Shown here: one piece after another, positions 20,001-25,928 of the stretch
How the letters are laid out: each line of letters opens with the position of its first letter
How positions within the stretch are numbered: position 1 is the first letter of the stretch
Source: a virus
Length of the DNA stretch: 32,925 nucleotides
Virus record (IMG/VR): IMGVR_UViG_3300042563_001835
Coordinates: 1-32,925 of that record
Reading direction: 5' to 3' (one strand)
Translations under genes and position numbers: made by a program
Notes under the pieces: generated by a model
What the model saw: the letters and a program-made list of their open reading frames with translations, nothing else
Database searches by the model: none
What the model was told of the DNA's origin: nothing

Positions 20001-20020
20001 TGTTGTTGTTCTTCTGCCAT
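14015..20020 (-). CDS. Muzzle (tail nozzle) protein, N-terminal and core portion, with Thr-linked extension (2001 aa)
   Basis: Residues 1-1570 resemble the large beta-rich muzzle protein closing the tail of crAss-like virions (gp44-type of phicrAss001). Landmarks are GLNMDQTLNQIKPGTLTYALN, YQNEQGNEF, the central PxNYDVIQVPAY and KSWVSFHSYIPNFYI near the end. In relatives the FYG-IIEYP part follows directly; here residues from about 1578 are instead Thr-rich linkers. These enclose a tandem 11-residue repeat (DCILEG-type), a module at about 1698-1744 shared with the 220-aa fibre protein, and a propeller-like repeat-rich region at about 1760-1985. The chain ends in TTTTTTTL-stop, and the missing part follows in the +1 frame. 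The start 6 bases after the ring-type gene is clear. Muzzle identity rests on recalled family features and on position after a ring protein. Confidence 0.75.
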   Translation of the reverse strand: MAEEQQQGNIKLEYNNATIGLNMDQTLNQIKPGTLTYALNAALENFDASSVNYQNEQGNEFCLQFPSGYSLIGTHFINEKNKHIFFIVNSNIGMSQIGYMDNNDCNYVTLVESACLNFDVNYPIHKVVHKISNCTTEIYWTDGYNPRRYLDLNNVPYILAPLSELCSPTYTNEVDCNQLKMQPNFNIPELDISDVITGGGSLISGTYQFAIQYCDPSGNPYTSYYSVTNPTPIADINVTTINFNYPVGKSIVIDISNLDTTGQFQYYNLAVIKTINDITSVELVGTYFINNDHMQLTYTGQNVEQELLIIADIFEKFPYYDIAQDLTAVQDVLVWDNLTSIDRLNYQGIANKISLLWETYKLPADENYADELNATNLRGYLRDEVYAFEIVFLLKNGKQTDGFHIPGRALTSNELSQPNIQTTDPDFIGEPEPGTNYSSYWKIYNTASVIGNASGSKIGNATPHQYGEFAYWESTELYPCNIDVWGDLANTPIRHHKFPDVLVSPHYESAMFVDSKSMVMQNDVVYPIGVKIDFEQISGLINSSELTQEQRSEIVGYKIVRGNRGTNKSIIAKGILRNVGKYTRETQDFYYPNYPYNDLEEDPFLNERNNAYIDECTAWLIVCFEEVLLEYVDCNDYLPKRITIPYVGPPEGTPRNVSNVPVKELCSISKPVALTGRVTILPANYDVIQVPAYTLPNGYRASWESPIVFNSTRTSCQVDAHILGFQDIIPAGPLNYFIPVKVGGFVYMQDYFPEKALGWSLTDSPLQPLDTIQFASPYAGQMVDGEFALFTATGCRENGLGQVGVPAYKGRRSTLTCGSAPPLKGMVTEDSKYRQVFNSPETSFGQPFLGQVLKLENVMFGRGRAHFVQVKNNAKYKLLSREAQIDALNSSAAIGGITTSAFNATAMFTAYQAYLTIYINGITRKNYAYSYNSRANYDYSAEIENGLGIKQRTIDIARYLIPVVQSVGEPGGVNINNWQRESSVFIKTKEEQFDNALSPFPFPSKTDSLLDINGNSIVTDKSRLTIGESNVCDTPTKEQDISVVSYYASMKNIFNNQWGQMYSYDTIDTGYQIDMNSGTISPDVVFGGDTFISRFAFKTKLPFFIDNRVNAPDDSDVFYDEIGNVSYPKYWHSARSILENYLAGPTLMANIISYKAHNFDCPSKPESYPAPTGTGGVAGTLRTFYDGYFYLFAYGVPNFYCESSYNTDLRQAFNNKEGDFWPHVSTGIPDDWMQETFVPIAQDNSYYYNITYSKQNKENTFSHLPPDWKSQFCFTYYPFRAIYSDAQETNADNRVNNWLSYGATSSYDFPQNYGGLISLDGIQNKAILARFENKSLMYNNLLTVDTSNPQAAYLGNPNLFAGAPPIDFAETDLGYVGSQNRFLLKIPQGQITVDAKRGQVFLISGTQAVDLSAFGSGMNRFFTDHLAFEILRYFPTTQIMVDGQLVTIPGVDTDNNFNGVGLHGVYDSKFDRVIISKLDYIPLDKDIKYDYITKTFYVEDIVNDVIIKTEVHLTDSDYFCNKSWTLSFNMNTKSWVSFHSYIPNFYIAENNFFYSGINGCCEDIDTATNFTALVGINRGMPPTTSTTSTTIIPITTTSTTTQVLDCILEGVGILTDCILEGTGIITVPPTTTTTMCQRGITYIWTIFYSEYQIGSDPVVNFTGSKEDAFNALLLAKSNSSLITLTSLTSASETFEIGSIMYYDVYATDCTLISDGWYISQQSWLDNIVYRISDGVLVEVDYYSCTVDTTTTIVPIVNECCGVLFNSTNDNISLVNYNDSTTITYTLDIPGYIQSIAIALTQTKFWSINTDITEWDITLSPFSAVYNRTIVSPIGFTTSTGIIAKDATTLIAIDDSISPQDVVELDVTTLIATSTIIFSLPTDRTIWSNILYTTSEKLLIVTQDDITSDYYLSQYDYVTGTLDLEIDITDSAIDEPVSLFECDCNIYIGNTIGEVYILARTSPYPLVLTNTLDINITTGTQVASCVSANLIDPPTTTTTTTL
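15147..15212 (-). repeat. 33-bp tandem duplication inside the muzzle extension
   Basis: Two adjacent 33-bp copies (period seen from the ATTCC starts at 15150 and 15183) differ at a few bases. They encode two copies of an 11-residue unit, DCILEG(V/T)GI(L/I)T, between Thr-rich linkers. Confidence 0.75.
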
Positions 20021-20025
20021 AATTA

Positions 20026-21000
20026 TTAATTGTTACGTCTTCTACCATATCTATTAGTACGGTTAGGAAGTTCATACATATTAAATCTATTAAGATCATT
20101 TTTGATCCTTCTTTGTTTCTCCCAAGGAGTTTGTTTCTTGATTTCAATACTAGCCATAATAAAAGCTTCTTCATAAGCTTGTTTATGATAAACTAACTTC
20201 TGTTGTAATTGATTAAATGTTTCATCATTTGTTTGGTTAGTAAGCATTTCAAATATCTTAAACTTAAGAAATGCTTCTACATATTCTCTTATACGATAAT
20301 TATCAGGAATTAATTGATTTCCTATCTCATCATATTCTGTAGCATAGAATATCAAATGTACTACACCATTTCTGAAATTGGTTACAAACTTATTATCTCT
20401 AATATCAAAACTATCATAACTAGCAGAGCCAGGTGTGAATTCATGAATAGGTGGAGCTTCTGAATACATCTCCCAATTGTTTGTATATTCTACCCCACAG
20501 TTTTGTCTTGCAGAGATGTTTCCAGGCTTAAGTAGATAGTCATGAGTAAATCCTCTAGCTACACTATTATTTGTCTTATATACAGCCTGTACAAGCACAG
20601 GCATACATGTGCCATCACATTGTGGAGTTTGACAACCAGGATTATTACAAGGAGTTCCTCCAATAGTTAATGGTGACACTTGTATAGTGGTTGCAGAAGC
20701 TGCTTGTGAATAAAATGAATTAGCTGATTGATACGGTAAACCTGCTACTTCTGTAGTCATCCAAGCTTCTCTAACAGCATAAAAGTTATCAGGAAGTCTA
20801 GCTTCAAAGTTTTCAACAAATAATACTTGATCAGTAATTACATAAGTAGTTCTTCCTAACTTCTTTAGAGCTTTGTCTAAGTAAGTAGGAAATAACAAAT
20901 CATCTACAGCACCAGTATCAAAATAACTCTTAAGTTCTTCTTTTACAGTTGAGTAGACAGGTTCTGGGCTAATGAAAGCATATTTATAATAGTATGACAT
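20026..21000 (-). CDS. Neck ring-type protein, probable R1 position (324 aa)
   Basis: The protein begins MSYYYKYAFISPEPVYSTVK and ends with a helical segment (residues ~240-300, REYVEAFLKFKIFEMLTNQ). Its layout is that of the P22 gp4-like adaptor proteins that form stacked rings under the portal in crAss-like virions. It lies directly before the muzzle, as gp43 (ring 1) does in phicrAss001. A Cys cluster (PCNNPGCQTPQCDGTCMP, about residues 120-137) could bind metal or form disulfides. The C-terminus is Arg-rich (RTNRYGRRRNN). Ring identity is inferred from order and from the shared C-terminal helix pattern with the 242- and 243-aa proteins. Confidence 0.65.
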   Translation of the reverse strand: MSYYYKYAFISPEPVYSTVKEELKSYFDTGAVDDLLFPTYLDKALKKLGRTTYVITDQVLFVENFEARLPDNFYAVREAWMTTEVAGLPYQSANSFYSQAASATTIQVSPLTIGGTPCNNPGCQTPQCDGTCMPVLVQAVYKTNNSVARGFTHDYLLKPGNISARQNCGVEYTNNWEMYSEAPPIHEFTPGSASYDSFDIRDNKFVTNFRNGVVHLIFYATEYDEIGNQLIPDNYRIREYVEAFLKFKIFEMLTNQTNDETFNQLQQKLVYHKQAYEEAFIMASIEIKKQTPWEKQRRIKNDLNRFNMYELPNRTNRYGRRRNN

Positions 21001-21003
21001 AGT

Positions 21004-21480
21004 TTATTTTTTCCATTCTTGATAAATGTGTTGATACTTGTCGTTGGTTTTTAAGTAATGTGATAGAAGTCTTGATGTAAGTCTAGAAGGTTTGAAATAC
21101 CAGAGATCAGAATTTTTAAAACGTGCTGTGGATTTAAACCACATCCAACCAAAAAAATAACCTTCTGTATGATAATTAAAATTATATATAACCTTTCCTT
21201 TCTCTTTAGTTTTTTGCCAATCGATTGGTAAGTTAACAAACTCTTTTCCATCTACACCTTTTAGTTTTCTTCTTTTCTTTTTGTTAATAGAGAACTCTCC
21301 AAATCCATAAGGTAGCTTTGCTTTGTATCCTGTCTCTAATATATACTCTTTGAACAATTCATTATAAGTGTAGATAATATTTCTCCACTCATCATATGTA
21401 AGTTTTATAGCTGGGTGTTTTTTACAAAACAAATTATAGTTATCTTTACTAGAAGATCTCCAATCTACAGCTACACGCAT
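21004..21480 (-). CDS. Conserved small protein between two ring-protein genes (158 aa)
   Basis: A basic, Tyr/Trp/Phe-rich protein starting MRVAVDWRSSSKDNYNLF. It has a charged KKKRRKLKG stretch near residue 70 and an aromatic-rich segment GYFFGWMWFKSTARFK near 108-123. I recall similar proteins in the tail region of crAss-like phages but cannot name a domain. It lies 3 bases after the 242-aa ring-type gene and 3 bases before the 324-aa ring-type gene, so co-translation and a role in neck or tail assembly are likely. It has no signal peptide or membrane segment. Confidence 0.6.
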   Translation of the reverse strand: MRVAVDWRSSSKDNYNLFCKKHPAIKLTYDEWRNIIYTYNELFKEYILETGYKAKLPYGFGEFSINKKKRRKLKGVDGKEFVNLPIDWQKTKEKGKVIYNFNYHTEGYFFGWMWFKSTARFKNSDLWYFKPSRLTSRLLSHYLKTNDKYQHIYQEWKK

Positions 21481-21483
21481 ATA

Positions 21484-22212
21484 TTAATTAGTTGGTTTTG
21501 AGTTAGGTGCTTGACCATCTATTCCTTCTTGACTAGTGTCTGTCTTAATATTAAAATAAGTAGATAATAGTTTTTGTGAGGTAAGTTGTAATACTTGTTG
21601 TTCTAAGTATCCAGGAAGAGCAAACTCTTTATCTAAAGGATTCTTACATATTTCATCGGTAGTGTATTCTGGTGTACCACATCCACATTCTGGATACATA
21701 AGATCATTGGTTACATCTTCTTCAAAGAAAGCTACAAATCTAATTGCTTTAAGTAAAGGATTGTTTACATATAGATATCCATTAGATATCCAGAAGTATT
21801 CTTGATTCTTAATTACAGGAAGAGTTAATAGATTTATATATCGATTGACAGTTATTTCTTTTAACTTCTTTCCTTTACCACTCATTGCATTAATAGAATA
21901 AACTCCTTGAATAACATATTGGTAATTACCTTCTGATATACGTGGGAGTTTAAATTTAGTTCTAGCTATAGAACAAGGATCAACATAATCACAACATTCA
22001 GAAATAGATACTTCCATCATCTCTAAACAAGGGATAGTGGTAAATAATGTATCAGTTGCCCAAAGTTTTCTTAAATTGGTTTCTCTCTTTATTAATAACA
22101 AGGAGTTGTTTCTTATTTCAGATGCAATTGCTCTATCTGTAATAAGACTGTCTGTAGAAAGTATCTTGTGGACACTTCTAACATCTGATACTAATTTTCT
22201 TAATGTTGCCAT
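21484..22212 (-). CDS. Neck ring-type protein, probable R2 position (242 aa)
   Basis: An N-terminal helical region (residues 1-50) is followed by a beta-rich middle with Cys pairs (SECCDYVDPCS near 72-82, ECGCGTPEYTTDEIC near 178-192). The C-terminal helix PGYLEQQVLQLTSQKLLSTY matches the helix TYLEDELLDLTVQNLAMYT of the 243-aa protein at 30606-31337. This points to paralogous ring adaptors, as in the neck of phicrAss001, which has several ring proteins with one fold. It begins 2 bases after the phosphoesterase stop. Identity as ring 2 rests on order and this internal similarity. Confidence 0.6.
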   Translation of the reverse strand: MATLRKLVSDVRSVHKILSTDSLITDRAIASEIRNNSLLLIKRETNLRKLWATDTLFTTIPCLEMMEVSISECCDYVDPCSIARTKFKLPRISEGNYQYVIQGVYSINAMSGKGKKLKEITVNRYINLLTLPVIKNQEYFWISNGYLYVNNPLLKAIRFVAFFEEDVTNDLMYPECGCGTPEYTTDEICKNPLDKEFALPGYLEQQVLQLTSQKLLSTYFNIKTDTSQEGIDGQAPNSKPTN

Positions 22213-22214
22213 AA

Positions 22215-23438
22215 TTATATTCTTGTTTCGAATTCAGCTATCTTACCTAGATTAAGATCATAGACTAATGCTAAGGCAGCTCTAACTGAATGTACGTAAT
22301 TATTATCTAAGTGCCATCTGTCAGTTCCTGACAAGCTAGGCATTTGTTGTATTCTTACTCCCTTAACCTCTTTAGCCATATAGTGATGTTTATCACCTGT
22401 ATGAACTTCTCTATAAATAGCATCACCGAACTGATGACTATATTTTGGATGCGTTGCAAATAATAATGGAAGATCTTCTATCTTACAGTTACCATGGTGC
22501 CATCCAATAAATGTATTTCCTAATGTCAAACCTTTAACAATACTATGCTCTCTGATAAACTCTACATCTAATGCATCTTTAAAGAATACATCTAGTGCAT
22601 GTGCTAGATAAAAAGATTTAGTTCTGTCGTGATTTCCTTGTACCAACACTACTTGTACAGTGCTAGAATGTTTTCTCAACATATTGATTGTATCTACAAG
22701 AATAGCAAATCCTAATTCATACTCATCAGCATAATCCATTATAGTATCCTGTGGAGTACCATTTGTAGTTTGATGTTGATAGTTATCAGTGTGGAAATAA
22801 TCATTCGATATAGGAAGAACAACAGTGTTTATATTGTAACAAGCTTCCACTTTATCAATCAAAGACTGAGCCACAGTAACATATCTTAAAGCTCTTGTAG
22901 TTACATCATTATCACCATCTACTGTTCTTTTAGCTAAATGATAATCAGATATAGAGATTTCTACATCTACGTAGTCTTTATCATTAGTACGATCTACTTT
23001 GGTGATTGATATATTATTTGGTTTGTAGTTTTCTAAAAACTTAGCAAAGTCTTCAGGAGAATAATCTTGTGGTTGTTTTCTTTTTGAAAAGACTGAGGAA
23101 GTAAAACTTCCACTTGGTAACATCTTAGACCAATAGTTGGTAATGACGTATTTATCTAGGTTTATCTTATGTAACGTAGCTAACTCAAGATCATCTTTAG
23201 GTTCAAATGTACTAGTGACAGTACTTTCTATTGTTCCTTTTTCAACATTTACTTTTCTAATTTCTCCTGTAGAAACATTAAGTTCTATTGGAGATTCATT
23301 ATCTTTCTCTTTGAGCTCTCTCATGAGCTCATTCACTTCGTATTCACTTATTCCTAACTTCTCTGCATAGAACTTTTTACTCTTCTTCTGCGTCAATAAC
23401 TCTTCTAATCTGTATAATAAACTTTGATTTTCAGACAT
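22215..23438 (-). CDS. Calcineurin-like metallophosphoesterase with N-terminal HTH-like segment (407 aa)
   Basis: Metallophosphoesterase motifs appear in order: D165-Y-H167 (SDYHL), N222-D223 (SNDYFHTDN, in place of the usual GD), G268-N-H-D271 (QGNHDR), the histidines of GWHHG near 313-316 and HTGDKHH at 356-362. The fold uses two metal ions to hydrolyse phosphodiesters or phosphomonoesters; the substrate is unknown. Residues 14-44 (KKFYAEKLGISEYEVNELM) look like a helix-turn-helix, followed by a charged linker. It is the first gene after the terminator at 23555-23578, so it opens the neck/muzzle operon. Similar proteins occur in many Bacteroidota phages, where DNA processing (SbcD-like) is one possibility. 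Confidence 0.85.
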   Translation of the reverse strand: MSENQSLLYRLEELLTQKKSKKFYAEKLGISEYEVNELMRELKEKDNESPIELNVSTGEIRKVNVEKGTIESTVTSTFEPKDDLELATLHKINLDKYVITNYWSKMLPSGSFTSSVFSKRKQPQDYSPEDFAKFLENYKPNNISITKVDRTNDKDYVDVEISISDYHLAKRTVDGDNDVTTRALRYVTVAQSLIDKVEACYNINTVVLPISNDYFHTDNYQHQTTNGTPQDTIMDYADEYELGFAILVDTINMLRKHSSTVQVVLVQGNHDRTKSFYLAHALDVFFKDALDVEFIREHSIVKGLTLGNTFIGWHHGNCKIEDLPLLFATHPKYSHQFGDAIYREVHTGDKHHYMAKEVKGVRIQQMPSLSGTDRWHLDNNYVHSVRAALALVYDLNLGKIAEFETRI

Positions 23439-23467
23439 ATATATTTGTATTAGTTAAAAAAATATCG

Positions 23468-23500
23468 TAAAGATAAACAATAGTTTTTATATATTCCAAA
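23468..23500 (-). promoter_or_regulatory. Candidate promoter for the phosphoesterase/neck/muzzle operon
   Basis: On the minus strand TTTG (23500-23497) is followed after 21 bases by TATCTTTA (23475-23468). This is one base off the Bacteroidota TAnnTTTG element. It lies between a terminator and the phosphoesterase start and is the best candidate in the gap. The imperfect -7 element keeps confidence low. Confidence 0.4.
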
Positions 23501-23524
23501 TAATTTTAGTTAGAGCTGTAATTC

Positions 23525-23547
23525 TTTATAACTAAAATAGTTATAAA
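23525..23547. promoter_or_regulatory. Perfect inverted repeat (10-bp arms, 3-base centre), operator-like
   Basis: The arms TTTATAACTA and TAGTTATAAA are exact reverse complements around AAA. The repeat lies between the terminator (23555-23578) and the candidate promoter (23468-23500). It could be an operator or activator site, or an AT-rich hairpin adding to termination. Confidence 0.5.
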
Positions 23548-23548
23548 A

Positions 23549-23578
23549 CAAAAACTCCCCAGACAAATGTCTAGGGAG
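23549..23578 (-). terminator. Intrinsic terminator closing the fibre operon
   Basis: On the minus strand a 10-bp stem (23578-23569 with 23564-23555; one U-G pair; loop AUUU) is followed by TTTTTG. On the plus strand the U-G position is a C-A mismatch, so the minus RNA is the folding one. It lies about 30 bases after the stop of the 96-aa gene. Confidence 0.8.
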
Positions 23579-23608
23579 AAACCTTAGAAAACCAACAAAC
23601 TAAGGTTT
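23579..23608 (-). terminator. Second stem-loop just after the 96-aa gene
   Basis: Arms AAACCTTAG (23579-23587) and CTAAGGTTT (23600-23608) form 9 bp around a 12-base loop, directly after the stop codon and before the main terminator. In the plus direction a T run follows, so the pair might also stop plus-strand transcription. No plus-strand gene feeds into it. Confidence 0.45.
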
Positions 23609-23609
23609 T

Positions 23610-23900
23610 TTAAGTAGGTTCAGTTAGAGTGGTAGTTGTAGTGGTAGTTGGCACAAGTGTTGTAGTAGTAGTTGTTGTCACTTCATCTAAAACTATATCA
23701 ATATAGTTAGTACATGTACCAGTAGAAAGAACTCTTACTACTGTTGTGTAATCAGGTACAAGAGAGGATGCATATCCTGCTTCTAAAGAAGCTTTAGCTA
23801 CTCCCACTTCAAATGCTGATGTAAATCCATCAATATTTGAATACAAATTGAAAGGGCCTGAATCAGCCCCAGCAACTGTTAATGTTATTAATACTGTCAT
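23610..23900 (-). CDS. Short fibre-like protein: SGPF module plus Thr tail (96 aa)
   Basis: Residues 1-72 form the module that also starts the 220-aa protein: MTxLITLxV, (D/A)xGPFNL, LEAGY, LVP, then GxCTNYIDI. A weaker copy begins the 288-aa muzzle portion. The rest is a Thr-rich tail (TTTTTTTLVPTTTTTTTLTE) with nothing beyond it, as if a distal domain were lost or supplied by another gene. It is the last gene of the fibre operon. A virion-attached fibre or anchor subunit is likely; the function is not known. Confidence 0.65.
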   Translation of the reverse strand: MTVLITLTVAGADSGPFNLYSNIDGFTSAFEVGVAKASLEAGYASSLVPDYTTVVRVLSTGTCTNYIDIVLDEVTTTTTTTLVPTTTTTTTLTEPT

Positions 23901-23923
23901 AATTTAATTTTATTAAATATATA

Positions 23924-24586
23924 TTAACAATTATAGATTCCTATAACTATTCCAAAATTATCTACTCTATATGCAATTTGTGATATAGTTTCTTTATACC
24001 ATAAATTTGCTCCAACCAATTCTGTTCCTCCTACTGCATCAGTATATAATACACTTGACATAATTATTGGATTATCTCCACAATAAAAAGTTTCAGGATA
24101 TAATACTTCTGGACAACATAATGCTCCTCCTAAAGCTCCTGAATCACAAGCAATTGTAAAAATAAATGTATCTGTAACAGTTGTTGTAGTTGTTGTAGTA
24201 GGTGGGGCTGTAGTAGTAGTTGTTGTAGTGGTACTTGTACTAGTTGAACTTGTAGTAGTAGTTGTTGATGTACTTGTAGAAGTACTGGTACTTGTAGAAG
24301 TAGAAGTAGAAGTAGATGTGCTAGTAGATGTGCTACTACTACTACTTGTAGTGGTAGTTGTAATAAAATTAATTGGTATATCAATATAATTTGTACATAT
24401 ACCTGCAGATACCACTCTAATTATAGTTGCTCCAGAAGGAACAAGTGTTGTTGTATATCCAGCTTCTAAAGTTGAAGCAGGTAGATTTGTTTCAAATGAA
24501 TTTACATATCCATCTGCATCTGAAAAAAGATTGAAAGGACCTGCATCCCCATCAACTGGTATAACTAATGTTATTAATGTTGTCAT
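23924..24586 (-). CDS. Modular fibre/adhesin: SGPF module, Ser/Thr linker, distal domain (220 aa)
   Basis: Residues 1-72 repeat the module of the neighbouring 96-aa protein (DAGPFNL, LEAGYTTTLVP, GICTNYIDI). Residues ~75-137 are almost only Ser and Thr, encoded by simple repeats. Residues ~140-220 form a small Cys-containing domain ending VLYTDAVGG, then LWYKETISQIAYRVDNFG and YNC. This end aligns by eye with muzzle residues 1698-1744 (MYYDVYATD, GWYISQQ, NIVYRISDG, YYSC), so a domain is shared between a fibre gene and the muzzle. It probably binds a host surface ligand through the distal domain. Confidence 0.68.
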   Translation of the reverse strand: MTTLITLVIPVDGDAGPFNLFSDADGYVNSFETNLPASTLEAGYTTTLVPSGATIIRVVSAGICTNYIDIPINFITTTTTSSSSSTSTSTSTSTSTSTSTSTSTSTSTTTTTSSTSTSTTTTTTTTAPPTTTTTTTVTDTFIFTIACDSGALGGALCCPEVLYPETFYCGDNPIIMSSVLYTDAVGGTELVGANLWYKETISQIAYRVDNFGIVIGIYNC

Positions 24587-24603
24587 ATTTTATAATTGTT
24601 AAT

Positions 24604-24936
24604 TTATATTTGATTAGCTTCTCCAGTGAATTCACATATTAGAACATGACTTGCATTTCCTGTAAAATCACATGTTAGACAACATATATTAAGATGATTG
24701 TTTATATCAATTATATCTTCTCCTATAATCATTAAATCTTCAGTAATGTTTGTTACATTCTCTGTAAGTGTTTCTACATTAGCTATAGCAGAACATAATA
24801 CATTATCTAATTTAGTAAGAATTGTATCCAGCCCATCACAAGGTTTTATATTTGTACAAGGAAGTCGAGGGCCATCATATGAGACAGCACTCGTTCCTAT
24901 TATTGTTGTATTGTTTATTTCAGAGCAATCAGCCAT
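24604..24936 (-). CDS. Short fibre-like protein with Cys-rich anchor motif (110 aa)
   Basis: I use ATG 24936 (MADCSEINNTT). A longer frame to 24993 only reads the Thr-repeat DNA of the upstream gene. The segment YDGPRLPCTNIKPCDGLDTI then LTKLDNVLC parallels the 323-aa protein (YNGPILSCIIAEPCDTLNVI, then LQKIDEIIC). A heptad-like Asn/Ile/Thr-rich helical stretch follows (residues ~55-90), then Cys-rich DFTGNASH and CEFTGEANQI at the end. It looks like an anchor plus coiled-coil without a distal adhesin domain. Probably a minor fibre or assembly partner of its neighbours. Confidence 0.6.
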   Translation of the reverse strand: MADCSEINNTTIIGTSAVSYDGPRLPCTNIKPCDGLDTILTKLDNVLCSAIANVETLTENVTNITEDLMIIGEDIIDINNHLNICCLTCDFTGNASHVLICEFTGEANQI

Positions 24937-24944
24937 TTTTATAT

Positions 24945-25916
24945 TTATAATGTTATAGTGGTAGTTGTTGTTGTTGTTGTGAACTGAGGACAATGCTCAT
25001 TTACTATTACATTATCTATAAAAATAGTATCTACAATCAAATTACAAGAATCGTATGCTTGTATTCCAAACATTGGTGTATTAGTACATTGCAAAATAAG
25101 ATTTATAGTTTGATTACCTACAATATTAAAAGGACCATACACTGTATCTCCTGCATATACATTTATGTAAAAAAATAAAAGTTCTGTACAAGTAGGATTA
25201 TTCATCCATAAATCAAATGTTATATCATATGTAACTCCTGGAGTTAATATATCTTGATAAAGAATTCCTTGTTCTTCTCCTTCTACATAATTAGCTCTAC
25301 CAGCAGACCATACCCAGTCATTAAATACTGTTTGACTCCATCCATTTAAATTAGTATCAAATGTTCCATTTACAATAAGATTAGGATTATTACATGTAGT
25401 AGTAGTTGTTGTAGTGCTACTACTAGTAGATGTACTGGTAGATGTACTTGTAGATGTGCTTGTAGATGTACTGGTAGATGTACTTGTAGATGTGCTTGTA
25501 GATGTACTGGTAGATGTACTTGTGCTACTACTTGTAGTAGTTGTACTAGTAGAACTTGTACTAGTTGTTGTTGTACAACACTCACCTAATGTATTATTTA
25601 TATCAACTATGTCGTTATTGATATTTATTATCTGATTAGTAATATTAGCAACTTGATTATTTAATGCATTAATTTGATTTAATAGATTACATATAATCTC
25701 ATCAATCTTTTGTAATATTACATTAAGTGTATCACATGGTTCAGCTATTATACATGATAATATAGGACCATTATAAACAATAGTACTAGATGCAGTTATA
25801 GTAGTTGAACATGAATTATTACAGCCACTATTAGTGACTACAGAACTACATCCACAAACATCATTTACAACTACAGTTCCACAAGAAGGATTAACTGGTA
25901 AAAAAGGATATGCCAT
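24945..25916 (-). CDS. Modular adhesin: anchor, coiled coil, Ser/Thr linker, jelly-roll carbohydrate-binding-like domain (323 aa)
   Basis: The Cys-rich start (VNPSCGTVVVNDVCGCSS) leads to the YNGPxLxC-PCD anchor shared with the 110-aa protein. A coiled-coil-like stretch (NQINALNNQVANITNQI) follows and ends in CC near 113. Residues ~117-170 are alternating Ser-Thr. Residues ~175-305 begin NPNLIVNGTFDTNLNGW, typical of CBM4/9-like beta-sandwich domains, with ILTPGVTYDITFDLW and TIFIDNVIV matching that fold. The chain ends in a free Thr tail (FTTTTTTTTITL). Binding of a host surface glycan is a reasonable inference. Confidence 0.72.
   Translation of the reverse strand: MAYPFLPVNPSCGTVVVNDVCGCSSVVTNSGCNNSCSTTITASSTIVYNGPILSCIIAEPCDTLNVILQKIDEIICNLLNQINALNNQVANITNQIININNDIVDINNTLGECCTTTTSTSSTSTTTTSSSTSTSTSTSTSTSTSTSTSTSTSTSTSTSTSTSTSSSTTTTTTTCNNPNLIVNGTFDTNLNGWSQTVFNDWVWSAGRANYVEGEEQGILYQDILTPGVTYDITFDLWMNNPTCTELLFFYINVYAGDTVYGPFNIVGNQTINLILQCTNTPMFGIQAYDSCNLIVDTIFIDNVIVNEHCPQFTTTTTTTTITL
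25426..25521 (-). repeat. 36-bp tandem repeat (2.7 copies) encoding Ser-Thr
   Basis: Perfect 36-bp units at 25426-25461 and 25462-25497, plus 24 bases of a third, each made of three 12-bp near-copies. Each unit encodes six Ser-Thr pairs in the adhesin linker. The length can change by recombination without frameshift. Confidence 0.85.
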
Positions 25917-25928
25917 ATTATTGATTTA

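Noticed and set aside
23581-23611. Plus-strand terminator (stem followed by a T run)
   Set aside because: It would fit mechanically, but there is no plus-strand gene upstream to terminate; it is listed only as a stem-loop after the minus-strand gene.
24180-24360. CRISPR-like repetitive array
   Set aside because: The repeats are 6-12-bp coding units without unique spacers and encode Ser/Thr linkers.
24937-24993. Upstream start for the 110-aa gene (MSSVHNNNNNYHYN)
   Set aside because: The extra residues are the Thr tract of the previous gene read in another frame; MADCSEINN has a normal leader.
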